From Verrucomicrobium sp. (GTDB lineage: Bacteria; Verrucomicrobiota; Verrucomicrobiia; Methylacidiphilales; UBA1321), in contig JAFIGT010000043.1 in assembly GCA_017849585.1 (NCBI GenBank), forward strand, positions 1 through 64,000: a stretch of DNA of 64,000 nt. The letters run 5' to 3'. Below the pieces are notes generated by a model, which was not told the DNA's origin, did no database searches, and saw only the letters and a list, made by a program, of their open reading frames with translations. The position numbers and the translations under genes were made by a program. Below are positions 25,584 to 33,246 of the stretch, piece after piece. How positions within the stretch are numbered: position 1 is the first letter of the stretch; every line of letters begins with the position of its first letter.

Positions 25584-26444
25584 TCAGGTCGTTTTTTCGA
25601 TAACGCCCTTGCTCGGTCTATCTTGTACAGAGTTCAGCCTTAACTTAGGGTTGATCCGTTTCCAGTGATCGGGATTTACGGGCAACGCAGAAGTACGTCC
25701 CGTTTCCAAATTGACGAAATAACCGTGCTGCCGAATGGTTCCTTGCCGGATTAAAGACCAGAGCAAATGTCCCGCATAATTGGCCATGGTTGAATTAATA
25801 AACAGGTCTTGGTGAAACAGCGAGTCCGCCACGGAACAGGAGGGCTGATTATCCTCTTTCACCTTTGTGTCCACCATTTCGGGAAAAAGGTCAGCGGCGT
25901 GTGATAATCGAACGAGGTTCAATCGTTTTTGATCCTGCTTAAAAATCCCCTTCAACTCTCCCACGATCACCTGTCCGCTTTGAGCGCTATTTCCACAGTC
26001 GAGCCAATAACGCACACCCCGACGATCCGCCCATTGCATCAATTCCCGGCGAGCGGAGCGACTGTCCACGCATCCGATAATCAAATCCACGCGATTATAT
26101 CCAATCCGACTCTGACGCACGGGGCAGATTTCTGCCTGCCAGCGTGAGCCGTAAAACTGATTCAACCGCGTCACCAATACCTCCGCCTTGGGACGCCCCA
26201 CATCGTAAGGACTGAACGGTTGCCGCCCGATATTGGCCTCCGAAACCATATCGGGATCAACCACGTCAACCGACAGCCCTCCGGGATGTCCCAAACGCAG
26301 CAAGCTGGCATGGATGCGAGCCAAGTGATGAAGCACCTGCGCCCCTGTACCGCCACAACCGGCCAACACGACACTAATGGATTGAGCTCGCCAATGGGAT
26401 GGGCAGAGATGCGACTCAATTGTTTGAGCAGAGTTCACCTTCAT
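25584..26444 (-). CDS. PRTRC system ThiF-family (E1-like) protein
   Basis: The 286-residue protein is a ThiF/MoeB/E1-type adenylating enzyme: SVVLAGCGGTGAQVLHHL is the nucleotide-binding loop, VDVVDPDMVSEANIGRQPF the conserved strand with Asp and Arg, and LIIGCVDSRSARR the next. NQPSCSVADSL near residue 200 offers the likely thiol Cys. In PRTRC cassettes this protein is taken to activate the C terminus of a ubiquitin-like protein. It is the last cassette gene on this strand and has its own CCCCGTAGACT promoter-like motif 8 bases before the ATG, separated from PRTRC B by two genes on the other strand. Confidence 0.88.
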   Translation of the reverse strand: MKVNSAQTIESHLCPSHWRAQSISVVLAGCGGTGAQVLHHLARIHASLLRLGHPGGLSVDVVDPDMVSEANIGRQPFSPYDVGRPKAEVLVTRLNQFYGSRWQAEICPVRQSRIGYNRVDLIIGCVDSRSARRELMQWADRRGVRYWLDCGNSAQSGQVIVGELKGIFKQDQKRLNLVRLSHAADLFPEMVDTKVKEDNQPSCSVADSLFHQDLFINSTMANYAGHLLWSLIRQGTIRQHGYFVNLETGRTSALPVNPDHWKRINPKLRLNSVQDRPSKGVIEKTT

Positions 26445-26452
26445 ACCAAGGC

Positions 26453-26463
26453 AGTCTACGGGG
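26453..26463 (-). promoter_or_regulatory. Family A start-proximal motif (ThiF gene)
   Basis: CCCCGTAGACT on the minus strand ends 8 bases before the ATG at 26444. It is a one-base variant of the element-wide CCCCGTAGYCT motif; TAGACT would serve as the -10. Confidence 0.65.
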
Positions 26464-26586
26464 AATCACTTCCCCAGATTGAGGTGCCGCGTGGACAAAA
26501 GGGTTTCTATTCACCACAATGCGACAGCAATATCTTTACACTAATCCTTGCTGACGTTTTGCCCGAAAATGGTATAGTAATCTTAC

Positions 26587-26859
26587 ATGAAGAAGCCGCA
26601 TCAAGAATTTTGGGAACTTCATCCGGGATTGGTTTGGTCCAATCCGGACGCGCCCGATTCCGTTTTGATTCGCGCGGCTCTCTTGCGCCCTCGCTTCCAA
26701 ACTTTGCTCGATGTGGCGATGGAATTTAGCTTGGAACGATTGCAACAGGAATGGGAGCTGTTAAAAACCGACCCCGAGGTCAACACCCGGTCGGCCCAAC
26801 CAATCGTCGAACGTTGCTTGCGCAATATCGAACAGGGGTGGCATCATGCTGCCGCCTGA
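26587..26859 (+). CDS. Small partner of an AbiEii-like nucleotidyltransferase (possible antitoxin)
   Basis: The 90-residue protein has no motif I can name. It is helical and acidic in the middle (MEFSLERLQQEWELLKTDPEV). It overlaps the next gene by 14 bases, the layout of a two-gene toxin-antitoxin or toxin-chaperone unit. A promoter-like TATAGT lies 9 bases before the ATG. It sits on the strand opposite to the PRTRC genes around it. The antitoxin role is inferred only from position. Confidence 0.7.
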   Translation: MKKPHQEFWELHPGLVWSNPDAPDSVLIRAALLRPRFQTLLDVAMEFSLERLQQEWELLKTDPEVNTRSAQPIVERCLRNIEQGWHHAAA

Positions 26860-27568
26860 AACAGATAAAGCATGGAAAGCACTCAAAGAAGATACCTTGC
26901 TCAGTGGCGGTATCTTGGTAGGCGGAACTGCGTTAACCCTCCAGATTCAGCACCGGATTAGCGAGGATATCGATATTCTATTCCCGACGACAAAGTTGCC
27001 ACGTCAAAAGCTTCAATTGCTTTTGAATAAATTGAACACTGAAGGTTGGAAGGTCGAACCCAATGACAATCCGGCGGCTCTTGACGAATTTGGCAGCGCC
27101 GGAATGGAGTTGGCCGATTTTCAGCAAGATTTCCTGCTCAACGGCAAAACCAAGCTTTCCTTTTTCGTCTCCGACGAACACACCCAGCGATTGATCGAGT
27201 CTAAAGCAAATGTAAGTGGAGTTCGAATCGCTGGGCTTACTGAACTATTTGCTCTGAAAGCGGTGCTCACCTCGCAACGTTCCAAGAGCCGTGATTGGCT
27301 CGACCTTTACCTGTTGATGCGGCATCATGGTTTCACAATCCACGATTATGCGGCAGCCTACGCCAAAGCGGAAATGACGAGCGCATTGGAAACAGGGCTC
27401 ACTCGACTTTGCTCTGGAACACCGTCCTCTGCCGATGAAGGGTATTTCTCGCTATTAAAATCGCCTCCAAGTTTGGAAGAAATGGCGACTTACTTTCGTC
27501 AACAGCGAGACCTTTATGAGCAGCATCTTGCCGCTGTGGCGATTAAAAGCCGCTCGGAAGTAAAATAA
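26846..27568 (+). CDS. AbiEii/AbiGii-like nucleotidyltransferase
   Basis: The 240-residue protein has the AbiEii-type nucleotidyltransferase motif: GGTALTLQIQHRISEDIDIL near residues 26-45, with the Asp-x-Asp metal ligands. A later Lys/Asp-containing TELFALKAVLTSQRSKSRDWLDLYLLM segment is typical of the same family. AbiEii proteins transfer nucleotides to RNA and act as toxins or phage-abortive effectors. With the overlapping upstream gene it forms a probable toxin-antitoxin-like pair that splits the PRTRC cassette. Confidence 0.83.
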   Translation: MLPPETDKAWKALKEDTLLSGGILVGGTALTLQIQHRISEDIDILFPTTKLPRQKLQLLLNKLNTEGWKVEPNDNPAALDEFGSAGMELADFQQDFLLNGKTKLSFFVSDEHTQRLIESKANVSGVRIAGLTELFALKAVLTSQRSKSRDWLDLYLLMRHHGFTIHDYAAAYAKAEMTSALETGLTRLCSGTPSSADEGYFSLLKSPPSLEEMATYFRQQRDLYEQHLAAVAIKSRSEVK

Positions 27569-27638
27569 CAGGCGATTGTCGTTCCTTTTTTCCGCATCAC
27601 TTCGCCCTGCCAAACGGTAGGCACAAAAAACAGAACCC

Positions 27639-28349
27639 TCATTTTGCCATCAAAGCTTGTTCGAAAGTTCGGTTTGCCGGAACGAGTTGTTGCGCGGGAA
27701 AAACATCGGCGGTCGCCATTTTCTTGACCAAGTCCAGATAGGTTCCCTTGCGAACCAAGCTCCCCTCACCCGCATGGGTAAAGGCGGAATGGAAAAAGAA
27801 CCGCTCCCAAAACTCGCAAAGGTTTTTTTCTTTGCGGGAGGCCTCCTGCAAGGTGCCGGTACACATCTTTCCGTCATCATCCAGATTGTAAAAAGGGGCA
27901 TGGTATAATTTCGTGGACGCCACGGGGCGCGTATTTTCCTTCAACGCGAATATCCGCAGATCGTTTTGTCCCCGCTTGACGAGCACGAGGGCTGGACAGG
28001 CGAGCGGCACCCTGTCGAAGCGATTCATGGCCTCCTCCTGCGTTTGCCAGAAGAATGCCCGTTTACCGGCAGGCACCCACCATGCGAGCCGATCCTGATA
28101 AACGCCCACACAGCGTTCCGTCGGGTAAATGGGAGGAAGCGGTTCGGTAAACGATTCCAAGTGTTCCCGCAAAGCACGGAAATTCATCAATCGACCGGGC
28201 TTCAATCGCACCTGACCCGATGCCGTGTCGATGTCATGGGCGGTGGCTACGGCCTGTCGGGAGGAATCGCCCGATTGATAAAAGACCACGGCTTGGCGCG
28301 GACTCAGGTTAACTGCGTCCGGTGCCTCATATTTACCGAACAGATTCAT
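27639..28349 (-). CDS. PRTRC system protein B (prokaryotic E2-like)
   Basis: The 236-residue protein matches the PRTRC B family, grouped by sequence analysis with E2/UBC-fold proteins. The core is LYHAPFYNLDDDGKMCTGTL followed by a Trp-containing helix and FFFHSAFTHAGEG. The conserved His and the Cys of MCTG are the candidate thioester/catalytic residues. The N-terminal part contains a beta-rich PRTRC-specific domain. It overlaps PRTRC F by 4 bases. The biochemical role as a conjugating enzyme is a prediction, not shown experimentally to my knowledge. Confidence 0.85.
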   Translation of the reverse strand: MNLFGKYEAPDAVNLSPRQAVVFYQSGDSSRQAVATAHDIDTASGQVRLKPGRLMNFRALREHLESFTEPLPPIYPTERCVGVYQDRLAWWVPAGKRAFFWQTQEEAMNRFDRVPLACPALVLVKRGQNDLRIFALKENTRPVASTKLYHAPFYNLDDDGKMCTGTLQEASRKEKNLCEFWERFFFHSAFTHAGEGSLVRKGTYLDLVKKMATADVFPAQQLVPANRTFEQALMAK

Positions 28350-29377
28350 ATCCCCTCCACTTTCATGAGCAACGCTTCGCTCTGTCGGGCAAGCTGTAAA
28401 ATCCGTTTCGTCCGATCAAAAACGTAATACAACCACTCCTTATTTTTGGCGTCGAAATGGCAATACCACGACTCGTCGCACATCGCCCCTGAGTTATAGG
28501 CGTCCTCCATACTTTCACCGCAGATTTGGGCGATGTTGTCGTCCTGTTTCCATGAAAAGATCAGCGCGGGCAATGTGTCCTCCTCAGCATAGTCTATGGG
28601 GCATTCAACGGGAGGCGCGAATGGCTCCATCTCGTCTACTTGCTTCAGAATTAAGCCACAGTGTTCAATCAAAGAACGAAAACGAGAGGACGGATTCTTC
28701 TCCAATAAGGAACGCAAAAGCTCCTCAGGATCTTCCACCGACTCAAAAGCCCATCCGGGTACATCCTTGCCGAAAAACCCTTCCAACGTCGGCACATCCT
28801 CCTCATTGAAGGCGTTATCGTAGGCACGAAGTTCTTTTATAGCTTTCTCCCGCGTGTCCTGTCCGTCCCAATAACGATAATAGAAGTCGTTCCGCGCCGA
28901 CGCAGGGCCAAAACAACCAAGAGAACATCCAAATCCAGTCACGAGCGCCGATTTCACCAATCGTCCCAAACCCGGAACGCTTTCTTCCAACTTCATCAAA
29001 AAATCCCCGATAGGCCGCTGCTGCCATTCCAGAGAAAGAGACAACCGCCACAGTTCACGCTCGAAACGCAGTCCTACTTCAACTGGCAATCCATCTCCCT
29101 GTTCGGCCTCTGGTAATAACTCACATAACACACTCCGCACGGTTTCCTCAGACGATCCTTTCCAGTCACCTTCCGATAAAAGTCCAGCCTGCCCGAATCC
29201 CGACAAAAGCTCTTTTTCGCGAGCACGCTCGAACGGGGGACGCAGTTGCAGGGGTATGGCGTCCCCGGCTTCAATCGGCAGGGAAAGCCACGGCACGGCT
29301 ACAGGAGGGAGCTTAACAGGGCGGAGATGAGCGGGTCTCTTTCGGGTTCGCTGTCCGATGATTGTTGACTGATCCAT
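28346..29377 (-). CDS. PRTRC system protein F
   Basis: The 343-residue protein sits between C and B, as PRTRC F does in other cassettes. It has the family's regions: VPWLSLPIEAGDAIPLQLR near the start, a central GFGCSLGCFGPASARNDFYYRYWDG, and a C-terminal SWYCHFDAKNKEWLYYVFDRTKRILQLAR. Function is unknown for the family. It overlaps B by 4 bases and overlaps a small upstream ORF by 79 bases, so either F or that ORF may have a different start. Confidence 0.78.
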   Translation of the reverse strand: MDQSTIIGQRTRKRPAHLRPVKLPPVAVPWLSLPIEAGDAIPLQLRPPFERAREKELLSGFGQAGLLSEGDWKGSSEETVRSVLCELLPEAEQGDGLPVEVGLRFERELWRLSLSLEWQQRPIGDFLMKLEESVPGLGRLVKSALVTGFGCSLGCFGPASARNDFYYRYWDGQDTREKAIKELRAYDNAFNEEDVPTLEGFFGKDVPGWAFESVEDPEELLRSLLEKNPSSRFRSLIEHCGLILKQVDEMEPFAPPVECPIDYAEEDTLPALIFSWKQDDNIAQICGESMEDAYNSGAMCDESWYCHFDAKNKEWLYYVFDRTKRILQLARQSEALLMKVEGI

Positions 29378-29502
29378 AGAAGCTGCGCCGTCCCTTGAAA
29401 TTCCTTTGCATTCAATCGGGCTATTTCCTCTTCCAAGGGACTGGCGTTTTTGCGTTGATCTGCGTCGAAGCGTTCTAAAAGCTTCGTTGCATCATGTTCC
29501 AT
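29299..29502 (-). CDS. Small ORF between PRTRC C and F
   Basis: This 67-residue ORF begins 3 bases after the stop of PRTRC C and ends inside PRTRC F. The sequence is acidic and charged (LLERFDADQRKNASPLEEEIARL), with no recognised domain. Its tight spacing to C favours translation; the 79-base overlap with F is unusual. It may be a true small cassette component or chance. Confidence 0.45.
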   Translation of the reverse strand: MEHDATKLLERFDADQRKNASPLEEEIARLNAKEFQGTAQLLWISQQSSDSEPERDPLISALLSSLL

Positions 29503-29505
29503 TGT

Positions 29506-29721
29506 TTAGCCTTTCAGCCCCACCTTGGTAATGAAGCGGTAGGATATTTTGCCGTTCTTGATGTCCGGCCCTTCCACCAACGCATTGCCCAATTCGGGGT
29601 AAAACGTGGCGTAGTGCTCCCGTATTTGTTCCGGGGTCATGGAAGAAGAAATTTCCTGCAAGATCGTTCCGTTATAATGAAAAACCCGCTCTGCGGCCTT
29701 CACCGATAATTGACCTGCCAT
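29506..29721 (-). CDS. PRTRC system protein C (prokaryotic ubiquitin-like)
   Basis: This 71-residue protein matches the PRTRC C family, described as a prokaryotic ubiquitin-like beta-grasp protein. It begins LSVKAAERVFHYNG, with a central MTPEQIREHYATFYPELGNA and VEGPDIKNGKISYRFITKVG. It ends in Gly-Leu-Lys-Gly, so the last residue is a Gly, as needed for activation by an E1-like enzyme. With ThiF and B in the same cassette it forms the modifier, activator and conjugator set. Target and deconjugase are unknown here. Confidence 0.87.
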   Translation of the reverse strand: MAGQLSVKAAERVFHYNGTILQEISSSMTPEQIREHYATFYPELGNALVEGPDIKNGKISYRFITKVGLKG

Positions 29722-29742
29722 AGTGTAATCCTCTCGTAAAAG

Positions 29743-30255
29743 TTACGCTGCCATTCGAGTGTCTGCCTCTTCTTCCACATCCTCCGGCGGTGTGGATGAC
29801 ACCACAGCGACAGGAGGTTCCGGCAGCGAGGAAGTCCGGGAAAAGAGATCGGGTAGCGGAGCCTCTTCGGGTTTCTCGTTTGCCTTGGGAGTTTCCTTTT
29901 CAGTCGGCTTGCTTACCGCCGCCGGTTTCGCGGGAGTGGAAGTTTTTTGAGCTTCACGCTTCTTTTTCAGAGCTTCGTCCGCTTCCTTCTTCAGTTCGCC
30001 CAATGAGCTACGGAATTGTTTTTTAACCAGTTCCGCCTCCATCAGTGTTTCAACGAATGCTTTGTCCAATTCCTCTGGCGTTCCGGTCAATACCAATGGC
30101 TTGTCGAGGATGTCATGGCCTTCACCCGTATTGTTTTCCCCTTTCTCGTCCGTCTTGCGTAACAGCGCGAGGACGGACATTTCTCCAATCGCACTGGTGG
30201 TGATAGTGAGTGTCAGGCTTGCACCCAACGTCAGTAGTTTGAGTTCGGTAAACAT
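29743..30255 (-). CDS. PRTRC system protein E
   Basis: The 170-residue protein is the first gene of the cassette. It has the PRTRC E N-terminal pattern MFTELKLLTLGASLTLTIT then PLVLTGTPEELDKAFVETL. A Lys/Glu-rich helical stretch and a Pro/Thr/Glu-rich low-complexity tail (about 105-170) follow, probably disordered. The family's role is unknown. A CCCCGTAGTCT motif precedes the ATG by 6 bases. Confidence 0.83.
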   Translation of the reverse strand: MFTELKLLTLGASLTLTITTSAIGEMSVLALLRKTDEKGENNTGEGHDILDKPLVLTGTPEELDKAFVETLMEAELVKKQFRSSLGELKKEADEALKKKREAQKTSTPAKPAAVSKPTEKETPKANEKPEEAPLPDLFSRTSSLPEPPVAVVSSTPPEDVEEEADTRMAA

Positions 30256-30261
30256 ATAGTG

Positions 30262-30272
30262 AGACTACGGGG
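30262..30272 (-). promoter_or_regulatory. Family A start-proximal motif (PRTRC E)
   Basis: CCCCGTAGTCT on the minus strand, followed by six bases and then the ATG at 30255. This is the presumed promoter of the E-C-F-B transcription unit. Confidence 0.75.
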
Positions 30273-30276
30273 TTTC

Positions 30277-31056
30277 TCAGGCTACTTTTCGCTCGGGTAA
30301 TTTCGTCGAATCGAAAGAAAATTCCTGCTGCACCAATGCTTTGCCAATCGCCTGAACTTCTTCACGAGTTGGAGCTTGACCCTGTGGTGGGAGTGCTGGA
30401 ATCGCTTTTTCCTGTCCAGCGACCAGCGGCAACCACGGCATCATCCAATGCAGGTTGTTCCAACCGTGCCAAAATTCCATCGACAGGACATTGCCGTGCA
30501 GGACACGACAGGGAATCCCCCAAAGAGTCGTATTGATATAGGCCATGTCGCAAGCGGTGGGATTGATGTCGATAGCCGTCACCCGCAGACGATGAACCTG
30601 ATTCGTGCGAGAGAATTTGCGACCCACGGCCAAGATCATTCCTCCCGCTCCGCAGGCCGGTTCAAGGACAGTCACCGGATTACTGGAATCATCCACATCT
30701 CCCACAGTCATCTCAGCCATCAACTGACAAATAGAGGGAGGCGTGTAAAATTCGCCACGCGCATCGCGGCATGATTTACTCGCCCGCTCCAAATAGATCG
30801 GCCCCAATAAATCGGTAAACGGAGCCGCCTCCATTTCGATGACAAGCTGTCCCAACGCCTCGGAAAATCCGTTCAACTCTTCAGGCTTCCAGCGTTTCGC
30901 TTCCTCCAGATATTCGGTCTCGCGCGTCTGTGCGGCTAATGTACATGCCGCCAAACGGCAAAATCCGGCAAAGACCTCATCTGGTCTTCGTGCATGATTG
31001 GAAAGGGATTCGAGACGCTTTTGAAAAGGAATGCGTTGCGGCTTGTTGGTTGACAT
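30277..31056 (-). CDS. N-6 adenine DNA methylase homologue
   Basis: The 260-residue protein has a Rossmann methyltransferase core: TVLEPACGAGGMILAV is SAM motif I, VTAIDINPTACDMAYINTTL motif II/III, preceded by ARGEFYTPPSICQLMAEM as in type I HsdM-like enzymes. At the expected motif IV, where an NPPY/F catalytic motif should follow the GNVL strand, the sequence reads GNVLSMEFWHGWNNLHW and no NPP motif is seen. It may be a diverged methylase or a SAM-binding regulator. Such genes commonly accompany PRTRC cassettes. It is preceded by its own CCCCGTAGCCT motif. Confidence 0.8.
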   Translation of the reverse strand: MSTNKPQRIPFQKRLESLSNHARRPDEVFAGFCRLAACTLAAQTRETEYLEEAKRWKPEELNGFSEALGQLVIEMEAAPFTDLLGPIYLERASKSCRDARGEFYTPPSICQLMAEMTVGDVDDSSNPVTVLEPACGAGGMILAVGRKFSRTNQVHRLRVTAIDINPTACDMAYINTTLWGIPCRVLHGNVLSMEFWHGWNNLHWMMPWLPLVAGQEKAIPALPPQGQAPTREEVQAIGKALVQQEFSFDSTKLPERKVA

Positions 31057-31062
31057 GCCGGG

Positions 31063-31073
31063 AGGCTACGGGG
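31063..31073 (-). promoter_or_regulatory. Family A start-proximal motif (methylase)
   Basis: CCCCGTAGCCT on the minus strand, six bases before the ATG at 31056. It is the mirror image of the motif at 31106-31116 for the divergent gene. Confidence 0.75.
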
Positions 31074-31105
31074 ATGCGGCTGAGAAGCCGGAAAGATGAA
31101 ATATG

Positions 31106-31116
31106 CCCCGTAGTCT
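31106..31116 (+). promoter_or_regulatory. Family A start-proximal motif (gene at 31123)
   Basis: CCCCGTAGTCT followed by six bases and the ATG at 31123. Confidence 0.75.
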
Positions 31117-31122
31117 GACAGC

Positions 31123-31755
31123 ATGCCCAAACATGCAACTCAATTACCTGGTCAACCATCTGCCACATTACTGGATTTCAATAACATCGTTCGCGCCAGC
31201 TATCTGCACCGATCCCGCGATCCAAAGCGTTCTCAAATCATTTACCGACTCGCTAAATGGGTGTCTTGGTTCGCATCCAAGGTCTTGCCTCAAGTCTATG
31301 GTTGCAAACCAATCTCCTATGTCGTTGTTCGAGATTCCATCAACCAATGGTGTGTCGTGTCCAAAACCACGAAAAATGTGACGCGAGTCATCCTCGCCGG
31401 GTATCTTTTCAAAAAGCAGGCCGAAAATGCGCGAGACGCGCTGTTTTTCGTGAATGCAATGGCGGTGAAAAATGGCTACAGCGTAAAATGGATGGCCGAC
31501 TTCGAATATGCACTTTCCGTCAAAAACTTCCTCAGCCGGTTTACCGTGGCTATCTGGAATGCCCAAACATTGCTGCCGAGTGGATCGCCTGAACTATGGT
31601 TTGCCCAAGCAGCCATCACATGTGACAGCACGGTTGCAGAGGCTTGCTCATGGGGTGTCATCCTTACCGAAGCACACAAACGCCGGCCCCGCGACTGGAT
31701 GCCGGAAATCACTTCCGGATCGAAAAACAAAAACTCAATGACCGCGCTGTTTTGA
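31123..31755 (+). CDS. Hypothetical protein, 210 residues
   Basis: I do not recognise a family. The sequence is mixed alpha/beta and basic (calculated by eye), without membrane segments. It has a Trp/Ala-rich helical part (YRLAKWVSWFASKVLP) and a beta stretch ISYVVVRDSINQWCVVSKTT. It starts exactly six bases after a family A motif, which supports the start and the gene's reality. It is divergent from the DNA methylase homologue. Confidence 0.75.
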   Translation: MPKHATQLPGQPSATLLDFNNIVRASYLHRSRDPKRSQIIYRLAKWVSWFASKVLPQVYGCKPISYVVVRDSINQWCVVSKTTKNVTRVILAGYLFKKQAENARDALFFVNAMAVKNGYSVKWMADFEYALSVKNFLSRFTVAIWNAQTLLPSGSPELWFAQAAITCDSTVAEACSWGVILTEAHKRRPRDWMPEITSGSKNKNSMTALF

Positions 31756-31770
31756 CCATGCTATAGAAGC

Positions 31771-31788
31771 ATGCCTTGAAATAGGCAT
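31771..31788. terminator. Short hairpin between convergent genes
   Basis: ATGCCT-tgaaat-AGGCAT follows the stop at 31755 and precedes the end of the minus-strand gene at 31809. An overlapping CATGC/GCATG pair (31757-31773) allows an alternative fold. The 13-mer GTTTTGACCATGC here recurs at 33801-33813, again beside a small hairpin at a gene end. Confidence 0.4.
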
Positions 31789-31808
31789 CACCTCTCCTCC
31801 AAAATCTG

Positions 31809-32120
31809 TTATTTGGTTTTGAGAGAACGGCGAGTTGATTTGGCGTGCGGACGCGGCGCAATCGCTGTTGATAGCTTCTGATCATCTTCGTGTCCTGCTT
31901 GCAGCATCGTATCGAAAGCGCCCATAACATCGGCCACACCACTCAACGGGATCAGGATCGTGTTGGTACGCCGGTGATCACCTGTTTCGGTGACCCGGAG
32001 ATATTCTCCGCGTGGATTCTCATATCGCCCGATCAGAAATATTTTTCGCTCCACTCGAACTACCGTTTCGGAGATGCATTTATCCATAGCTTCCTTGAAT
32101 GAGGTATTTGTCATCTTCAT
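31809..32120 (-). CDS. PUR-alpha-like single-stranded nucleic-acid-binding protein
   Basis: The 103-residue protein contains RKIFLIGRYENPRGEYLRVTE, then RRTNTILIPLSGVADVMGAFDTML. This is the beta-beta-beta-alpha pattern of bacterial PUR-domain proteins (K.F...L.EN.RG.FL.I.E; I.IP..G..DF). One PUR repeat is enough to dimerise. The C-terminal tail is basic (HAKSTRRSLKTK). On this element it could bind single-stranded DNA or RNA during transfer or act as a regulator. The assignment rests on pattern memory and should be checked by profile search. Confidence 0.55.
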   Translation of the reverse strand: MKMTNTSFKEAMDKCISETVVRVERKIFLIGRYENPRGEYLRVTETGDHRRTNTILIPLSGVADVMGAFDTMLQAGHEDDQKLSTAIAPRPHAKSTRRSLKTK

Positions 32121-32184
32121 TCAGCTTAAACCGTGCGGCAAGCTTGATCTTTATATGGGTAGCCCCCTCCCCGAACGCTCTCTC

Positions 32185-32703
32185 TTATTCCTTTCCCTGT
32201 GGATGGCCCATTTTCTTTAAAAAGGCGATCATACTTTTAGAAACGGGAGGCATGACAGCAAAGTCCCCATATCGCTTTTGAAATTCCGGCCAGGCTGAAC
32301 TCAATATCCCTGATCTTCTTTTGTAGGGGTGTATCCAAACCCACTCCAAGCAGTACGACGGCTCACGATCAGACCACTCTTCGAGTCGAAAGCAACAGGC
32401 ACCAATGCAATGAGAAACGCCTACTCCATAGGCAATTCCAAACGCATGCGCGAATTCATTCTTACAGAGATGCTCGGCATCATACGGTGGCGAATCGTAA
32501 CCGGCCTCCCTTTTTATGTAATATCCAAGCATTTCGACAAGATACCGAAGCCGATGGTACCTGTCAGACGGGATGACCCAATGAGAGTGATTGCCGGGAA
32601 GTTTTGAAACAAAATATTCTTTTTTGGGATCGCGAAACCGCGGCGCATCTATTTGAAAACGGGGAGTCTTGCTAAATTCCCTAATTTGTTTTTCAAAAGC
32701 CAC
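32185..32703 (-). CDS. Hypothetical protein with GNAT-like C terminus
   Basis: The 172-residue protein ends with LEWVWIHPYKRRSGILSSAWPEF and a final helix SMIAFLKKMGH, like the acetyl-CoA-binding strand and last helix of GNAT acetyltransferases. The N-terminal half is not recognisable. The start at 32703 is GTG. Function is not assigned. Confidence 0.55.
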   Translation of the reverse strand: MAFEKQIREFSKTPRFQIDAPRFRDPKKEYFVSKLPGNHSHWVIPSDRYHRLRYLVEMLGYYIKREAGYDSPPYDAEHLCKNEFAHAFGIAYGVGVSHCIGACCFRLEEWSDREPSYCLEWVWIHPYKRRSGILSSAWPEFQKRYGDFAVMPPVSKSMIAFLKKMGHPQGKE

Positions 32704-32751
32704 GCAGGATGTCTTACCACGCGGCCTGGTTTCCTGTCGATGGCGCTTCGC

Positions 32752-33246
32752 TCACTCCTCCCGGATGCGACGCACCTGTTTCATCGCCGCGTTGGCCTGA
32801 TAATCGGTCATGGCATCTTTCGGCTTGTGATGCTCGGGAAATGGACGTTGCTTACTTCCCTCGCCGCCAACGCCATCTACCACGCAACGCTGCTGAAAAC
32901 CAAATGGCCAACGGATTGCCGGATTCTGAAAACCGTAAAGCCAATACTGATTTGAAGTATCAACCAAGCGGCTTTCGGCAGGATAAAGCTGCACAAATTC
33001 GAACTCGACTCCAACGATCTCATTTTTGATCCACTGGAAATGCCGCCAATCCGTCACCGGCTCCTTGTCCAACCGTTTGATCGAAAGCTGCGTCAATGCC
33101 AGAATTCCATCCGGTTTCAGATAACGCACAGCGACTTCGTAAAGATTGTTTTGGTAGACTGCATCGGGCACCGCCATCCTCGCCCGTTTAAACGTAGCGA
33201 TCTGGTCTTGAGTGTACTCGGCCCGATAAAAAGGAGTCCACGTCAT
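32752..33246 (-). CDS. Uncharacterised mobile-element protein (DUF7694-like)
   Basis: The central part reads LTQLSIKRLDKEPVTDWRHFQWIKNEIVG then EFVQLYPAESRLVDTSNQYWLYGF. This is a strongly conserved pattern I associate with a family of uncharacterised phage and plasmid proteins. I chose the ATG at 33246, which overlaps the stop of the upstream gene and has GAGGAGG just ahead; the longer ORF lacks such a site. The C-terminal tail is Lys/Gln-rich. Function unknown. Confidence 0.65.
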   Translation of the reverse strand: MTWTPFYRAEYTQDQIATFKRARMAVPDAVYQNNLYEVAVRYLKPDGILALTQLSIKRLDKEPVTDWRHFQWIKNEIVGVEFEFVQLYPAESRLVDTSNQYWLYGFQNPAIRWPFGFQQRCVVDGVGGEGSKQRPFPEHHKPKDAMTDYQANAAMKQVRRIREE

